From contig NZ_BCRA01000016.1 in NCBI RefSeq assembly GCF_001552355.1, forward strand, positions 1 to 64,000: 64,000 nt of DNA, read 5' to 3'. The notes under the pieces were generated by a model that was not told the origin of the DNA, did not search any database, and was given only the letters and a program-made list of their open reading frames with translations. Positions 18,994 through 28,007 of the stretch are shown piece by piece. The stretch is from Microbacterium resistens NBRC 103078. GTDB lineage: Bacteria; Actinomycetota; Actinomycetes; Actinomycetales; Microbacteriaceae. Position 1 is the stretch's first letter; each line of letters starts with the position of its first letter. The translations under genes were made by a program, and so were the position numbers.

Positions 18994-19970
18994 GCCGCCT
19001 CCGCCTGTTCTTGTGCCGCGCGCTTGCGGGCGTACTCCGCCGCGGCCTCACGCACCCAGGCGCCGTCCTCGTGCGCGTCCCGCCGCCGTTGCAGCCGCTC
19101 GGCATTGCACGGCCCGTGTCCGCGCAGCACCGCGAAGAAGTCGTCCCAGTCGATCTCGCCCATCTCGTACCGCTCGGTCTCGGAATCCCAGCGCAGGTCG
19201 GGGTCCGGAAGCGTCACGCCGAGGACCTCCGCCTGCGGCACGAGCATGGCCACGAAGCGCTGGCGCAGCTCGTCGTTCGAGAACCGCTTGATCTTCCACG
19301 CCATCGACTGCGCCGAGTTCGGCGACTGATCATCGGGCGGCCCGAACATCGCCAGGCTGGGCCAGTACCAGCGGTTCACCGCGTCCCGGGCCATCCGCCG
19401 CTGCGCCGGCGTGCCCTGCATCAGCGCGAGGAGGATCTCGAACCCTTGACGCTGGTGGAACGACTCCTCCTTGCAGATGCGGACCATGGCACGCCCGTAC
19501 GGCCCGTAGGACGCGCGGCACAGCGGCACCTGGTTGCAGATGGCCGCGCCGTCGACCAGCCATCCGATCGCCCCCATGTCCGCCCACGTCGGGGTCGGGT
19601 AGTTGAAGATCGAGGAGTACTTCGCCTCGCCGTCGATGAGCTGCCGCGTCATCTCCTCCCGGGTGATCCCGAGGGTCTGCGCAGCGGAATAGAGGTACAG
19701 ACCGTGCCCGGCCTCGTCCTGGACCTTGGCGAGCAGGATCGCCTTGCGCCTGAGGCTCGGCGCACGGGTGATCCAGTTGCCCTCGGGCTGCATGCCGATG
19801 ATCTCGGAGTGCGCATGCTGGGAGATCTGGCGGATCAACGTCCTGCGGTAGGCGTCGGGCATCCAGTCGCGCGGCTCGATCCGCTGCTCTTCGGCGATGA
19901 GCGCGTCGAAGAGTGCCTGCTGCTCCGCGTCGACCGGCGGTGCGTCGCGCTCGGTCCGGGTCGTCATCAT
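18990..19970 (-). CDS. paaA: Phenylacetyl-CoA epoxidase catalytic subunit PaaA
   Basis: PaaA is the di-iron oxygenase that epoxidises the ring of phenylacetyl-CoA. The 326 residues have the bacterial multicomponent monooxygenase ligand pairs E86-x2-H89 in VQDEAGHGL and E169-x2-H172 in [16 protein letters not shown] site precedes the ATG-ATG start, and a TetR-like dyad lies 16-37 bp upstream of the start. It is the first gene of the paaABCDE operon. Confidence 0.96.
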   Translation of the reverse strand: MMTTRTERDAPPVDAEQQALFDALIAEEQRIEPRDWMPDAYRRTLIRQISQHAHSEIIGMQPEGNWITRAPSLRRKAILLAKVQDEAGHGLYLYSAAQTLGITREEMTRQLIDGEAKYSSIFNYPTPTWADMGAIGWLVDGAAICNQVPLCRASYGPYGRAMVRICKEESFHQRQGFEILLALMQGTPAQRRMARDAVNRWYWPSLAMFGPPDDQSPNSAQSMAWKIKRFSNDELRQRFVAMLVPQAEVLGVTLPDPDLRWDSETERYEMGEIDWDDFFAVLRGHGPCNAERLQRRRDAHEDGAWVREAAAEYARKRAAQEQAEAA

Positions 19971-19985
19971 CGACTCCTCCAGGAA

Positions 19986-20007
19986 TTACCTAACGATCGT
20001 ACAGTAA
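19986..20007. promoter_or_regulatory. PaaR-type operator upstream of paaA
   Basis: This is a 22-bp imperfect dyad with TTAC and GTAA ends and an ACGATCGT core. The segment CTA-N-CGATCGT-N-CAGTAA recurs at 25553-25574 upstream of the thiolase operon. It is the likely binding site of the TetR encoded at 25670. Confidence 0.7.
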
Positions 20008-20098
20008 TTATGACACACGCCCTCGTCCGTAGCGATGGCACGCGCGACGACATGCCGTCGCGGCGGCGACCACGACTCGACGCCAGCCCTGCTCGGAC

Positions 20099-20452
20099 TC
20101 AGCGGCGCGTCTGCAACTGCGGCCGCGGCCCCTCCCAGCGCGCCACCGAGACCTTGACGTCGACGAGCTCGGCCTGCACGTCGTCGATCCGACGCGACAG
20201 CTTCTCCTCCACGCCGTCGATCCGATGCGACAGCTTCTCCTCCACGTCATCAATCCGACGCGACAGCTTCTCCTCCACGTCATCAATCCGACGTGACAGC
20301 TTCTCCTCCACGTCGTCGATCCGATGCGAGAGTCGGGCCTCCACGCCGTCGATCCGGCGGAGCATCCAGGCGAAGCCGACGAACATCGAGGACCCGAGGG
20401 TCACCACGAGCCCCAGCCCGGTGATCATCGTCGCGAGGATCTCGATCGACAT
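20099..20452 (-). CDS. Membrane-anchored hendecad-repeat coiled-coil protein
   Basis: This 117-residue protein of unknown function has one N-terminal transmembrane helix (residues 6-31). Six 11-residue repeats of the form (R/H)RIDDVEEKLS follow to about residue 95, then a short basic tail. At DNA level the repeats are near-identical 33-bp tandem units at about 20160-20350. Hendecad periodicity implies an extended, slightly right-handed coiled coil in the cytoplasm. It lies between the two paa operons; no role in the pathway can be inferred. Confidence 0.7.
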   Translation of the reverse strand: MSIEILATMITGLGLVVTLGSSMFVGFAWMLRRIDGVEARLSHRIDDVEEKLSRRIDDVEEKLSRRIDDVEEKLSHRIDGVEEKLSRRIDDVQAELVDVKVSVARWEGPRPQLQTRR

Positions 20453-20607
20453 GTACACGCCCCCATTCTGGCGCGCAATCCGACGCCACGCCAGAGACGG
20501 TATCGCCCCGTCCGGACGCACCGCCGCGGTGGGACGTGGTCTGTGCACAGCTCGCTCCCGCTCCCCGGTGTGCAGGACGAGGGCGCAGGACGACGATTCC
20601 GTCCGTG

Positions 20608-22674
20608 TCAGCCCGCCGCGGGCTCCTTCTCCACCAGCGTCAGCACGTCGTAGGTCGCCACGACCTCGTCCCGCTGGTTGTGGATCACGGCGTCCCAGCG
20701 CACCTCTCCGTACTCCTCGGTCTCCCGCGGGGTGATCTGCTTGGCGGTGAGGGTCACCCGGATCGCATCGCCCGGCCTGACCGGGGTGACGAAGCGCAGG
20801 TTCTCCAGACCGTAGTTCGCGAGCACCGGTCCGGGCTCCGGCGAGACGAACAGCCCGGCCGCCCAGGAGACCAGCAGGTAGCCATGCGCCACGCGCCCGC
20901 CGAAGAACGGGTTGGCCGCGGCGGCCTCCTCGTCCATGTGCGCATAGAAGGTGTCTCCCGTCGAGTGCGCGAAGGCCTCCACGTCCTCCAGCGACAGCTC
21001 CCGCAGCCCGGACTCCACTTGATCGCCCAGGCGGAGCTCGGCCAGGGACTTGCGGAACGGGTGCTGCGCGCTGTCCGTGCCCGCGCCCGTGTGCCAGATG
21101 CCGGTGATCGCGGTCAGGATCTCCGGGGTCCCCTGTACGGCGGTGCGCTGCATGTGGTGCAGGACGGCGCGGATGCCGCCGAGCTCCTCGCCGCCGCCCG
21201 CCCGCCCCGGCCCGCCGTGCACGAGGTGCGGCACCGGCGCCCCGTGCCCCGTGGAGGTCCGGGCGTCGTCCCGGTTGAGGAACAGCACGCGGCCGTTGTA
21301 CGCGGCGATGCCCGCCAGCAGCGTCGCCGCGGTGGCCGGGTCGCGGGTGGCGACGCTCGTGACCAGCGAGCCGCCCCCCTCGCCGACGAGTCGGGCCGCG
21401 TCCTCCAGGTCCGCATACTCCAGGACGCTCGCGACCGGCCCGAAAGCCTCGATCCGGTGCACCGCCGGCGTCCTCGGGTCCGCGAAGCCGATCAGCGTCG
21501 GGGCGACGAACGCCCCGTCCGGCGCCGGCCCCGTGCTGCCGTCCGCACGACGGACCTCCGGCTCGGAGACGTCGCCCAGGAGCAGCTCTCCCCCGGCCGC
21601 CCGCAGCGCGTCGACCTGCCGCCGCACCTCGTCGCGCTGTGCGACCGAGACGAGCGGGCCCATCGTGACCCCCTCCCCCCGCGGATCGCCGAGGACGACC
21701 CGCTCCTCGAGCTTCGCCCGCAGTGCGTCGGCGAGCGGCGCCGACATCCCCGCGGGGACGATCGCCCGGCGGATCGCGGTGCACTTCTGCCCCGCCTTGG
21801 TGGTCAGCTCGACGAGGAGCTGTGTCACGTACGCATCGAACTCGGGGGTGTCCGGGGTCGCATCCGGGCCCAGCACGGAGGCGTTGATCGAGTCCGTCTC
21901 GCTCGTGAACCGGACCCCCTCCGGGGTTTGCCCGCGAAGACCCTCCGCGGTGCTCGCACTGCCGGTGAAGGCCACGAGGTCGCCGAGGCGCAGGCGCTCG
22001 AGGAGGCCCGGGACGGCTCCCGAGATCAGCTGCAGCGTTCCGTCCGGCACGAGTCCGGCGTCGACGAGGATCCGCACCCACGCCTCCGCGATGTACGCGG
22101 TCGGGGTCGCGGGCTTGACGATAGTGGGGACCCCCGCGAGGAAGGCGGGCGCGAACTTCTCCAGGGCGCCCCACACGGGGAAGTTGAAGGCGTTGATCTG
22201 GAGCACGGCCCCCGGGAGCCTCGTGTAGACGTGCCGCCCGAGGAAGGACCCGTCCTTGGACAGCGGCTCGGCCGGGCCGTCCACGACGACCTGCGCGTTC
22301 GGCAGCTCCCTGCGCCCCTTCGACGAATACGTGAACAGGACACCGATGCCGCCGTCGATGTCGTTCGCCGAGTCGCGCAGGGTGGACCCGGCGCGCAAGG
22401 ACAGCGCGTACAGCTCTTCCTTGTGCTCGGTGAGCACGAGCGCCATCTGTTTGAGGAGGAGCGCCCGCTGGTGGAACGTCAGCGCCCCGAGGCTGCGCTG
22501 CCCCACGGAGCGGGCGTGGGCCAGCGCGCCCTCGAGATCGATCCCGGTCGCATCGACCCGGACGATCTCCTCCCCCGTGGACGCGTCCCGGACGACGACG
22601 CCGCCCTCGCCCGCCGGTGTCCACCACGATCCCTGCACGAAGCTGGGCAGCACCTCGGTCACGACGGGCTCCAT
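20608..22674 (-). CDS. paaZ: Bifunctional oxepin-CoA hydrolase/aldehyde dehydrogenase PaaZ
   Basis: PaaZ opens the oxepin-CoA ring and oxidises the resulting semialdehyde. The 688 residues contain an NAD(P)-dependent aldehyde dehydrogenase domain (residues 1-520) with Glu259 in TSETDS and nucleophile Cys298 in GQKCTA. A MaoC hot-dog hydratase domain follows (residues 540-685), with AHSTGDTFYAHMDEEAA and VAHGYLLVSWAAG. Its start overlaps the end of the dehydrogenase gene by 16 bp. It is the last gene of the thiolase-hydratase-dehydrogenase-paaZ operon. Confidence 0.95.
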   Translation of the reverse strand: MEPVVTEVLPSFVQGSWWTPAGEGGVVVRDASTGEEIVRVDATGIDLEGALAHARSVGQRSLGALTFHQRALLLKQMALVLTEHKEELYALSLRAGSTLRDSANDIDGGIGVLFTYSSKGRRELPNAQVVVDGPAEPLSKDGSFLGRHVYTRLPGAVLQINAFNFPVWGALEKFAPAFLAGVPTIVKPATPTAYIAEAWVRILVDAGLVPDGTLQLISGAVPGLLERLRLGDLVAFTGSASTAEGLRGQTPEGVRFTSETDSINASVLGPDATPDTPEFDAYVTQLLVELTTKAGQKCTAIRRAIVPAGMSAPLADALRAKLEERVVLGDPRGEGVTMGPLVSVAQRDEVRRQVDALRAAGGELLLGDVSEPEVRRADGSTGPAPDGAFVAPTLIGFADPRTPAVHRIEAFGPVASVLEYADLEDAARLVGEGGGSLVTSVATRDPATAATLLAGIAAYNGRVLFLNRDDARTSTGHGAPVPHLVHGGPGRAGGGEELGGIRAVLHHMQRTAVQGTPEILTAITGIWHTGAGTDSAQHPFRKSLAELRLGDQVESGLRELSLEDVEAFAHSTGDTFYAHMDEEAAAANPFFGGRVAHGYLLVSWAAGLFVSPEPGPVLANYGLENLRFVTPVRPGDAIRVTLTAKQITPRETEEYGEVRWDAVIHNQRDEVVATYDVLTLVEKEPAAG

Positions 22675-23552
22675 TCGTAGAATCCTCGGCCGCTCTTGCG
22701 ACCGAGCCTGCCGTCGGCGACCATGTCGCGCAGCAGGCGGGGCGGAGCGAAGCGCTCGCCGAACGCGGCGTGCAGCTCCTCCGCGATGCCCAGACGCACG
22801 TCGAGGCCGACGAGGTCCGTGGTCCGGAGGGGACCGGCGGGATGCCGGTAGCCGAGCTCCATCGCCGCGTCGATGTCGGCGGGCGTCGCGACGCCCTCCT
22901 CGACCATGCGGATCGCCTCGAGCGCAAGGGCGACGCCGAGACGGCTGGACGCGAACCCGGGGGCGTCCCGCACCACGATCGCGGTCTTGCCCAGGGCGGC
23001 CGCCCAGGTCCGCGCCGCCTCGACCAGGGCGGCGTCCGTCGCGGTCCCGGTCACGATCTCGATGAGGGCGGACGAGGGCACGGGGTTGAAGAAGTGCAGC
23101 CCGAGGAACCGATCGGGTCGGGCCAGAGCCGCGGCGAGATCGTCGATCGGGATGGACGACGTGTTCGTCGCCAGTACGGCGTGCGGGGCGGCGCCCTCGA
23201 TGCGACGCAGGGTCTCGGTCTTCAGCCGCCGGTCCTCCGGGACGGCTTCGATCACGAGGTCCCTATCCGCCAGCAGGGTCGGTGCGGTGCCGGTGACGAG
23301 CCGCGCGAACGCCTCGTCGACGCCCCGAACCGTGCCGCCGCGCTCGACCGAGCGGCGGATGCTCTCCGCGATCCGCTCTCCCGCCGAGCGGGCCGCTTCC
23401 TCGTCGCGCTCCACCACGACGACGTGGGATCCGGCGAGGAGGAAGGCGTGCGCGATCCCGGCGCCCATCCGGCCGCCGCCCATCACACCGACGCGCGCGG
23501 GGGCCGGCTCCCGGTCCGCCTCGCCTGCGCCCGTGGCGTCCGCCTCGCTCAT
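22659..23552 (-). CDS. paaH: 3-hydroxyacyl-CoA dehydrogenase, PaaH-like
   Basis: This NAD-dependent enzyme oxidises 3-hydroxyadipyl-CoA. The 297 residues hold a Rossmann motif VGVMGGGRMGAGIA, the catalytic His in LGLHFFNPVP, and a C-terminal dimerisation domain ending GRKSGRGFYEW. It is shorter than two-domain PaaH/PaaC types, so it has a single C-terminal domain. The ATG at 23552 overlaps the upstream hydratase stop by 4 bp. Confidence 0.92.
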   Translation of the reverse strand: MSEADATGAGEADREPAPARVGVMGGGRMGAGIAHAFLLAGSHVVVVERDEEAARSAGERIAESIRRSVERGGTVRGVDEAFARLVTGTAPTLLADRDLVIEAVPEDRRLKTETLRRIEGAAPHAVLATNTSSIPIDDLAAALARPDRFLGLHFFNPVPSSALIEIVTGTATDAALVEAARTWAAALGKTAIVVRDAPGFASSRLGVALALEAIRMVEEGVATPADIDAAMELGYRHPAGPLRTTDLVGLDVRLGIAEELHAAFGERFAPPRLLRDMVADGRLGRKSGRGFYEWSPS

Positions 23553-24289
23553 CGACGACTCCTCCGTTCCAGGAATGCGGTCATGCGCCGGTGCTTCTCC
23601 GGGCTTTCGAAGAGATCGGCCTGGAGCTCGAGCTCGAGCTCCGGGTGCGCGTCGCTCTCCTCCCGCAGGGCCGTCTTGGTGTGCCGCGTCGCGGCAGGAT
23701 CCGCCCGGGCGATCCGCTCGGCGATCGCGTGCGCCGCAGCGCGGAGGTCGCCGGGCTCGTGCAGGGAGGACACCAGCCCCCAGGCGAGGGCCTCGTCTCC
23801 CGTCAGGATGCGCCCGGTGAGGAGGAGCTCGGCAGCCCGGGCCGCGCCGACGATCTCCGGCAGTCGCCAGGTCGCACCCGCGGCCGCGATGATGCCCAGT
23901 CCGGTCTCCGGATTCCCGATCCGAAGACCCGGCGTGCCGATCCGGATGTCGGCCGCATAGGCGAGCTCCGCGCCGCCGCCGAGCGCATAGCCGTCGAGCG
24001 CCGCCACGACCGGCATCGGAAGCGCGCGGACCCGCTGGAACGCGTGCGTGTTGATCCCCCGGCGCGCATCGTCGGCGCCGCGCTCGCGAAGCTCGGCGAT
24101 ATCGGCGCCGGAGGCGAAGACCCCGCCCTCGCCGGTGAGGATGAGCGTCCGCGGCTCCGCTTCCAGCTCGGCGCACAGCGCGTGCAGCTGGTCGATCATC
24201 GCCTGGTCGATGGCGTTGCGGGTGTCAGGTCGGTCGAGCGTCGCCACGACGACGTCGGGGGCGCGTTCGATCCGGAGGGACGCCGCCAT
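23549..24289 (-). CDS. Enoyl-CoA hydratase/isomerase, PaaF/PaaG-like
   Basis: This 246-residue crotonase has GEGGVFASGADIAEL (oxyanion hole) and ALDGYALGGGAELAYAADIR motifs, and a C-terminal SPEKHRRMTAFLERR segment typical of short hydratases. It lies between the thiolase (1 bp gap) and the dehydrogenase (overlap), so it probably hydrates 2,3-dehydroadipyl-CoA. With the crotonase at 15158 it would supply both PaaF and PaaG roles; which is which is unresolved. Confidence 0.9.
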   Translation of the reverse strand: MAASLRIERAPDVVVATLDRPDTRNAIDQAMIDQLHALCAELEAEPRTLILTGEGGVFASGADIAELRERGADDARRGINTHAFQRVRALPMPVVAALDGYALGGGAELAYAADIRIGTPGLRIGNPETGLGIIAAAGATWRLPEIVGAARAAELLLTGRILTGDEALAWGLVSSLHEPGDLRAAAHAIAERIARADPAATRHTKTALREESDAHPELELELQADLFESPEKHRRMTAFLERRSRR

Positions 24290-24290
24290 G

Positions 24291-25478
24291 TCACACCCGC
24301 TCCAGGATCATCGCCGTGCCCTGGCCGACGCCCACACACATCGTGGCCAGACCGTACCGCGCCCCCTCGCGCTCCATCCGCCCGAGCAGCGTCACGAGGA
24401 TCCGACAGCCGCTGGAGCCGAGCGGATGCCCGAGCGCGATCGCCCCGCCGTCGGCGTTGACGCGCGCAGGATCCAGGCCCAGGCGACGGATGACGGCGAG
24501 CGCCTGGGTCGCGAACGCCTCGTTCAGTTCGACGGCGCCGATGTCCGCCACGGACAGGCCCGCTCTCTCCAACGCCTTCCCGGTCGCCGGCACCGGACCG
24601 AGCCCCATGATCTCGGGAGCGAGGGCCGCGGTGGCGGAGGAGACGATCCGGGCCCGGGGAGAGAGCCCGTGGCGGTTCACGGCGGACTCCGACGTGACCA
24701 CCAGCGCGGAGGCACCGTCGCTGAGCGGGCTGGCGTTGCCCGCAGTGACGAGAGACCCGCCCGGGACGACGGCCGGCAGCCGAGCGAGCGCCTCGAGAGT
24801 CGTGTCCCGGCGCGGCCCCTCGTCCGTCTCGACGGTGTGACCGCCCGAGGTGGTCACGGGGAGGGTCTCCGCGGCGAACCTCCCGGCGTCGAGGGCCGCG
24901 ACCGCGCGACGGTGACTCTCCAGCGCGAACGCGTCGGCGTCCTCCCGCGTGATCCGGTCGATCCGCCCGACCTCCTCGGCGGTCTCCGGCATGGAGGACG
25001 TCGCCCGGTCCCTCGCGAGCAGGCGCGGGTTCGTGAAGCGCCACCCGATCGCCGTGTCGAAGGCGGCGCCCGGCTTCGCCCAGGCGCGCTCCGGCTTGGC
25101 CTGGACCCAGGGCGCCCTCGTCATCGATTCCACGCCGCCGGCGACCAGCGCGTCGGCGTCACCGGCGCGGATGGCCTGGGCGGCGAGCGCGACGGCCGTC
25201 ATCCCGGAGGCGCACAGCCGGTTCACCGTCATGCCCGGCACCGTGTCCGGAAGCGCCGCGAGGAGCACAGACATGCGCGCGACGTTGCGGTTGTCCTCAC
25301 CCGCCTGGTTCGCGGCGCCGAGCACGACCTCGTCCACGGCGTCGACCGGCAGCGCCGCACGTTCGACGGCGGCACGGACGACGAGGGCCGCGAGGTCGTC
25401 CGCCCGCACCGAGGCGAGCGCTCCGCCGTAGCGCCCGACGGGCGTCCGCACGCCGCCGACCAGATAGGCCTCGGGCAT
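24291..25478 (-). CDS. paaJ: Acetyl-CoA acyltransferase (3-oxoadipyl-CoA thiolase, PaaJ/PcaF-like)
   Basis: This thiolase releases acetyl-CoA from 3-oxoadipyl-CoA, the last step of the pathway. The 395 residues carry acylated Cys89 in NRLCASGM, a GGAIALGHPLGSSG His and a CVGVGQG Cys. A TetR-like dyad lies about 75-96 bp before the ATG. It is the first gene of a four-gene operon ending in paaZ and is divergent from the TetR regulator. Confidence 0.93.
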   Translation of the reverse strand: MPEAYLVGGVRTPVGRYGGALASVRADDLAALVVRAAVERAALPVDAVDEVVLGAANQAGEDNRNVARMSVLLAALPDTVPGMTVNRLCASGMTAVALAAQAIRAGDADALVAGGVESMTRAPWVQAKPERAWAKPGAAFDTAIGWRFTNPRLLARDRATSSMPETAEEVGRIDRITREDADAFALESHRRAVAALDAGRFAAETLPVTTSGGHTVETDEGPRRDTTLEALARLPAVVPGGSLVTAGNASPLSDGASALVVTSESAVNRHGLSPRARIVSSATAALAPEIMGLGPVPATGKALERAGLSVADIGAVELNEAFATQALAVIRRLGLDPARVNADGGAIALGHPLGSSGCRILVTLLGRMEREGARYGLATMCVGVGQGTAMILERV

Positions 25479-25552
25479 CGTGACCTCCTGCGACGGTGCG
25501 GGGCGGATCGTCCTCGTCGGCGGGCTCGGGCGCTCGCTCGGCGCCCTGAGCT

Positions 25553-25574
25553 TTTCCTACCGATCGTTCAGTAA
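25553..25574. promoter_or_regulatory. PaaR-type operator between thiolase and TetR genes
   Basis: This 22-bp site shares the CTA-N-CGATCGT-N-CAGTAA core with the dyad upstream of paaA at 19986-20007. Being between divergent promoters, it can serve both the catabolic operon and regulator autoregulation. Confidence 0.7.
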
Positions 25575-25669
25575 TCTTCGCAGACCGGGGGTCACGGCGG
25601 CAACCCGTGGCTCGCCCGCGATCGTCCGTCCGCGCGGCGGCGACCGCCGGACGGTGCGAGACTGGGTCG

Positions 25670-26302
25670 ATGACCCCCGATGCCGAGCGCGCGTCCGCCG
25701 ACGCGCCGACCGCGACGGCACCGCGGCGCGGCCGGCCGGGCTATGACCGGGACCAGGTGCTCGCCGCCGCGGTGCTGCTGTTCACCCAGCGCGGTTACGA
25801 CGCGACCAGCGTCTCCGACATCACGGGACGACTGGGCGTGTCCAAGGCCGCGCTCTACCACCACTTCTCCTCGAAGGAGGAGATGCTCCGCATCGCGCTC
25901 GACTCCGCTCTCGGTTCGCTCGAGCAGGTGCTCGAGACCGCACTGCGGTCACCGGGATCGGCCACGTCCCGTCTGGAACAGGTCGTCACCGGCGCCGTGC
26001 ACGTGCTGACCGACGAGCTGCCGACCGTCACTCTGCTTCTTCGCGTCCGCGGCAACAGCGAGGTGGAGCTCGCCGCGATGCAGCGACGGCGGACGTTCGA
26101 CCAGCGGGTCAGCGCCCTCGTGGCCGAGGCCCAGGGCGAGGGCGGCGTGCGGGACGACATCGAGCCGGCGCTCCTGACGCGGTTCGTGTTCGGCATGATC
26201 AACTCCCTCGTGGAGTGGTACCGGCCCGAGGGCCCCGTCCTTCCGGACGACATCGCCGCCGACGTCGTGCAGGTGGCGATGACGGGGCTCCGCGGCCGCT
26301 GA
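25670..26302 (+). CDS. paaR: TetR-family regulator of phenylacetate genes, PaaR-like
   Basis: This 210-residue TetR protein has an N-terminal helix-turn-helix (ITGRLGVSKAALYHHFSSKEEML) and a TetR_C-type effector domain. It is divergent from the thiolase operon, and matching dyads precede both paa operons. The likely inducer is phenylacetyl-CoA, as for actinobacterial PaaR; this is inference. ATG 25670 is preceded at 6 nt by GAGACT, a weak leaderless -10. A long palindromic terminator follows. Confidence 0.85.
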   Translation: MTPDAERASADAPTATAPRRGRPGYDRDQVLAAAVLLFTQRGYDATSVSDITGRLGVSKAALYHHFSSKEEMLRIALDSALGSLEQVLETALRSPGSATSRLEQVVTGAVHVLTDELPTVTLLLRVRGNSEVELAAMQRRRTFDQRVSALVAEAQGEGGVRDDIEPALLTRFVFGMINSLVEWYRPEGPVLPDDIAADVVQVAMTGLRGR

Positions 26303-26306
26303 CGAC

Positions 26307-26351
26307 GACAGCCGCCGTGTCGATGCCCGGGGCATCGACACGGCGGCTGTC
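26307..26351. terminator. Bidirectional palindromic terminator
   Basis: This perfect 22-1-22 inverted repeat begins GACAGCCGCCGTGTCG and mirrors itself to 26351. It lies between the convergent paaR and aquaporin genes. It lacks a U-tract, which is usual for high-GC actinobacteria. Confidence 0.85.
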
Positions 26352-26381
26352 AGGTGATCGTGCGCTCGAGAGAGCGCCGGG

Positions 26382-27032
26382 TCACTCCGCGGCGGCGATC
26401 TTCTTCGCGTCGTCCGTGTTCAGCAGACGGAAGGCGAGCGCGGCCACGATCGCGCCCACCACGGGGGCGAGGATGTAGAGCCACAGCGCGCTCCAGGCGA
26501 ACTGCCCGCTGATCGACAGCCCCAGGGCCACGGCCGGGTTGAACCCGCCGCCGGAGACGCCGCCGACCGCGACGGCGCCGACGAACACCGTGCCGCCGAT
26601 CGCGAGGCCGTAGAACGAGTTGCCGGCGGTGTCCTTGGACGTCGCGACGTTCAGCACCACCCAGACCAGGACGAGCGTGAACAGCGCCTCGGCGAGGAAC
26701 GCCGGGCCGATCTCGATCTGGGTGGGCTCCGCGGCGCGGGGCCACAGGGCGAAGCTCGCGAGCGCGGCGAGGGCGCCGCCGACGAACTGGGCCACAATGT
26801 AGGCGATGAGGTCGCCGACGCTCAGGCCGCCGCGCAGGAACACCCCGACCGAGACGGCGGGGTTCAGGTGCGCGCCGGAGATGTGCCCGGTCGCGAAGAC
26901 GAGCACGCCGAGCGCGAGGCCGATCGCGAGCGGTGCGAGCGCGTTGCCGCTGTTGACGGCTCCGATGATGCTGAAGACGAAGAGGAAGGTCGCGAGCGCC
27001 TCAGCGGTCGCCTTCCGTGCCGTACCGGTCAT
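26382..27032 (-). CDS. MIP/aquaporin family channel
   Basis: This 216-residue six-helix channel has both half-helix signatures, HLNPAVS and GFNPAVA, which line the pore. It passes water, glycerol or small neutral solutes; selectivity is not determinable by eye. Its short form and the GGVSGGGFNPAVA loop resemble bacterial aquaporins rather than long glycerol facilitators. It has a GAAAGGG ribosome binding site. Confidence 0.9.
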   Translation of the reverse strand: MTGTARKATAEALATFLFVFSIIGAVNSGNALAPLAIGLALGVLVFATGHISGAHLNPAVSVGVFLRGGLSVGDLIAYIVAQFVGGALAALASFALWPRAAEPTQIEIGPAFLAEALFTLVLVWVVLNVATSKDTAGNSFYGLAIGGTVFVGAVAVGGVSGGGFNPAVALGLSISGQFAWSALWLYILAPVVGAIVAALAFRLLNTDDAKKIAAAE

Positions 27033-27287
27033 GGTGATGCCCTTTCTCGTGGGTTCATCCGAATGAGGGCGATGCTCGCCCGCGCGCCGTGCGGGGTCGA
27101 AGGCCCGATCGGCGCGACCAGAATATCGACATCTGAGTGTTTCCTGTGTGTTTGCCGCACGTCCGCGTCGGCGTGTGACGACGAGGACGCGGACTCCCGC
27201 CCCCCGGCCCGTCGCGAGACCGCGCGGCGACGGATGCGGCGCACGCCGGCGCGGACCCGCCTCGTCACGGCTCTGCGAACCGCACGG
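27033..27287. other. Intergenic region upstream of aquaporin
   Basis: These 255 bp hold the aquaporin leader. An AT-richer patch at about 27120-27150 (AATATCGACATC) may contain the promoter. No gene was seen here on either strand. Confidence 0.4.
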
Positions 27288-28007
27288 TCAGGCCTCCAGG
27301 GCGCCGCTCAGCACGGCGATCGCGTCGGCCGAGGAACGCCCCTCGGCGTCGTGCGCGGTCAGCGCGTCGATCGCGTCCTGGTACAGACGGAACACGATGG
27401 CGTAGGCGGCATCCGCATCCCGCTCGACGAATGCGCGGTACACCGCGTGGAAGCCGACGGCAGACGGGAACGGACGATCGATCTCCTCGAAGTACGCCTC
27501 CAGTCGCGGGCGCACGACGTCGTCCATGTCCATGAGCGCCTCGTTGTCGGACATGCGCATCGACTCATCGCGGAACTCGATGCACCCGCGCATGACGTCC
27601 TTCGGGCGGTCCTTCGCGAGGGCGGAGTCGATCCGTCGCAGCAGGGCGGCGAGATGATCGAGGTCGTCCTGGGAGCGTCGCTGCGCCGCAAGATGACAGC
27701 CGTACGCCGACACCTGCTGCGCGACGACGAAAAGGTCGGTCACGTCCTGGTAGCCGCACTCGGCCACGCGGGCTGCCGACCGGGGTCCGCCCGGGGTGGC
27801 GAGGCCCTCGTCGATCAGGTTCTGCACGGCCGGACGGACGGCGGCGCGCCCCACGCCGTGCGCGTCGCCGATCTGCCGTTCGGAGAGCACGCTGCCGGCC
27901 CGACGCCGGCCCGAGATGATCTCGCGCCGCAGGGCCTGCGCCACGCGGGCCGCCTCGTCCGAGGAGTGCGTCCTGGCGCCCTCCGCCTTGGTCATCGTCG
28001 TCGTCAC
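27288..28007 (-). CDS. GntR-family (FCD-type) regulator, second half of a split tandem pair
   Basis: This 239-residue protein has a GntR winged helix (GSVLSERQIGDAHGVGRAAVRPAVQNLIDEGLAT) followed by a helical FCD-like effector domain. GTG 28007 overlaps the stop of the next GntR gene in a GTGA junction, so the two are translationally coupled. The helix-turn-helix and following ARVAECGYQDVTDLF-V-LAAQR pattern closely parallel the second module of the fused protein at 32128-33486. Together the coupled genes probably form a heterodimer. Targets are unknown. Confidence 0.83.
   Translation of the reverse strand: MTTTMTKAEGARTHSSDEAARVAQALRREIISGRRRAGSVLSERQIGDAHGVGRAAVRPAVQNLIDEGLATPGGPRSAARVAECGYQDVTDLFVVAQQVSAYGCHLAAQRRSQDDLDHLAALLRRIDSALAKDRPKDVMRGCIEFRDESMRMSDNEALMDMDDVVRPRLEAYFEEIDRPFPSAVGFHAVYRAFVERDADAAYAIVFRLYQDAIDALTAHDAEGRSSADAIAVLSGALEA

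Noticed and set aside
20160-20350. 33-bp direct repeats, considered as a CRISPR array
   Set aside because: The units are contiguous without spacers and encode an 11-residue coiled-coil repeat.
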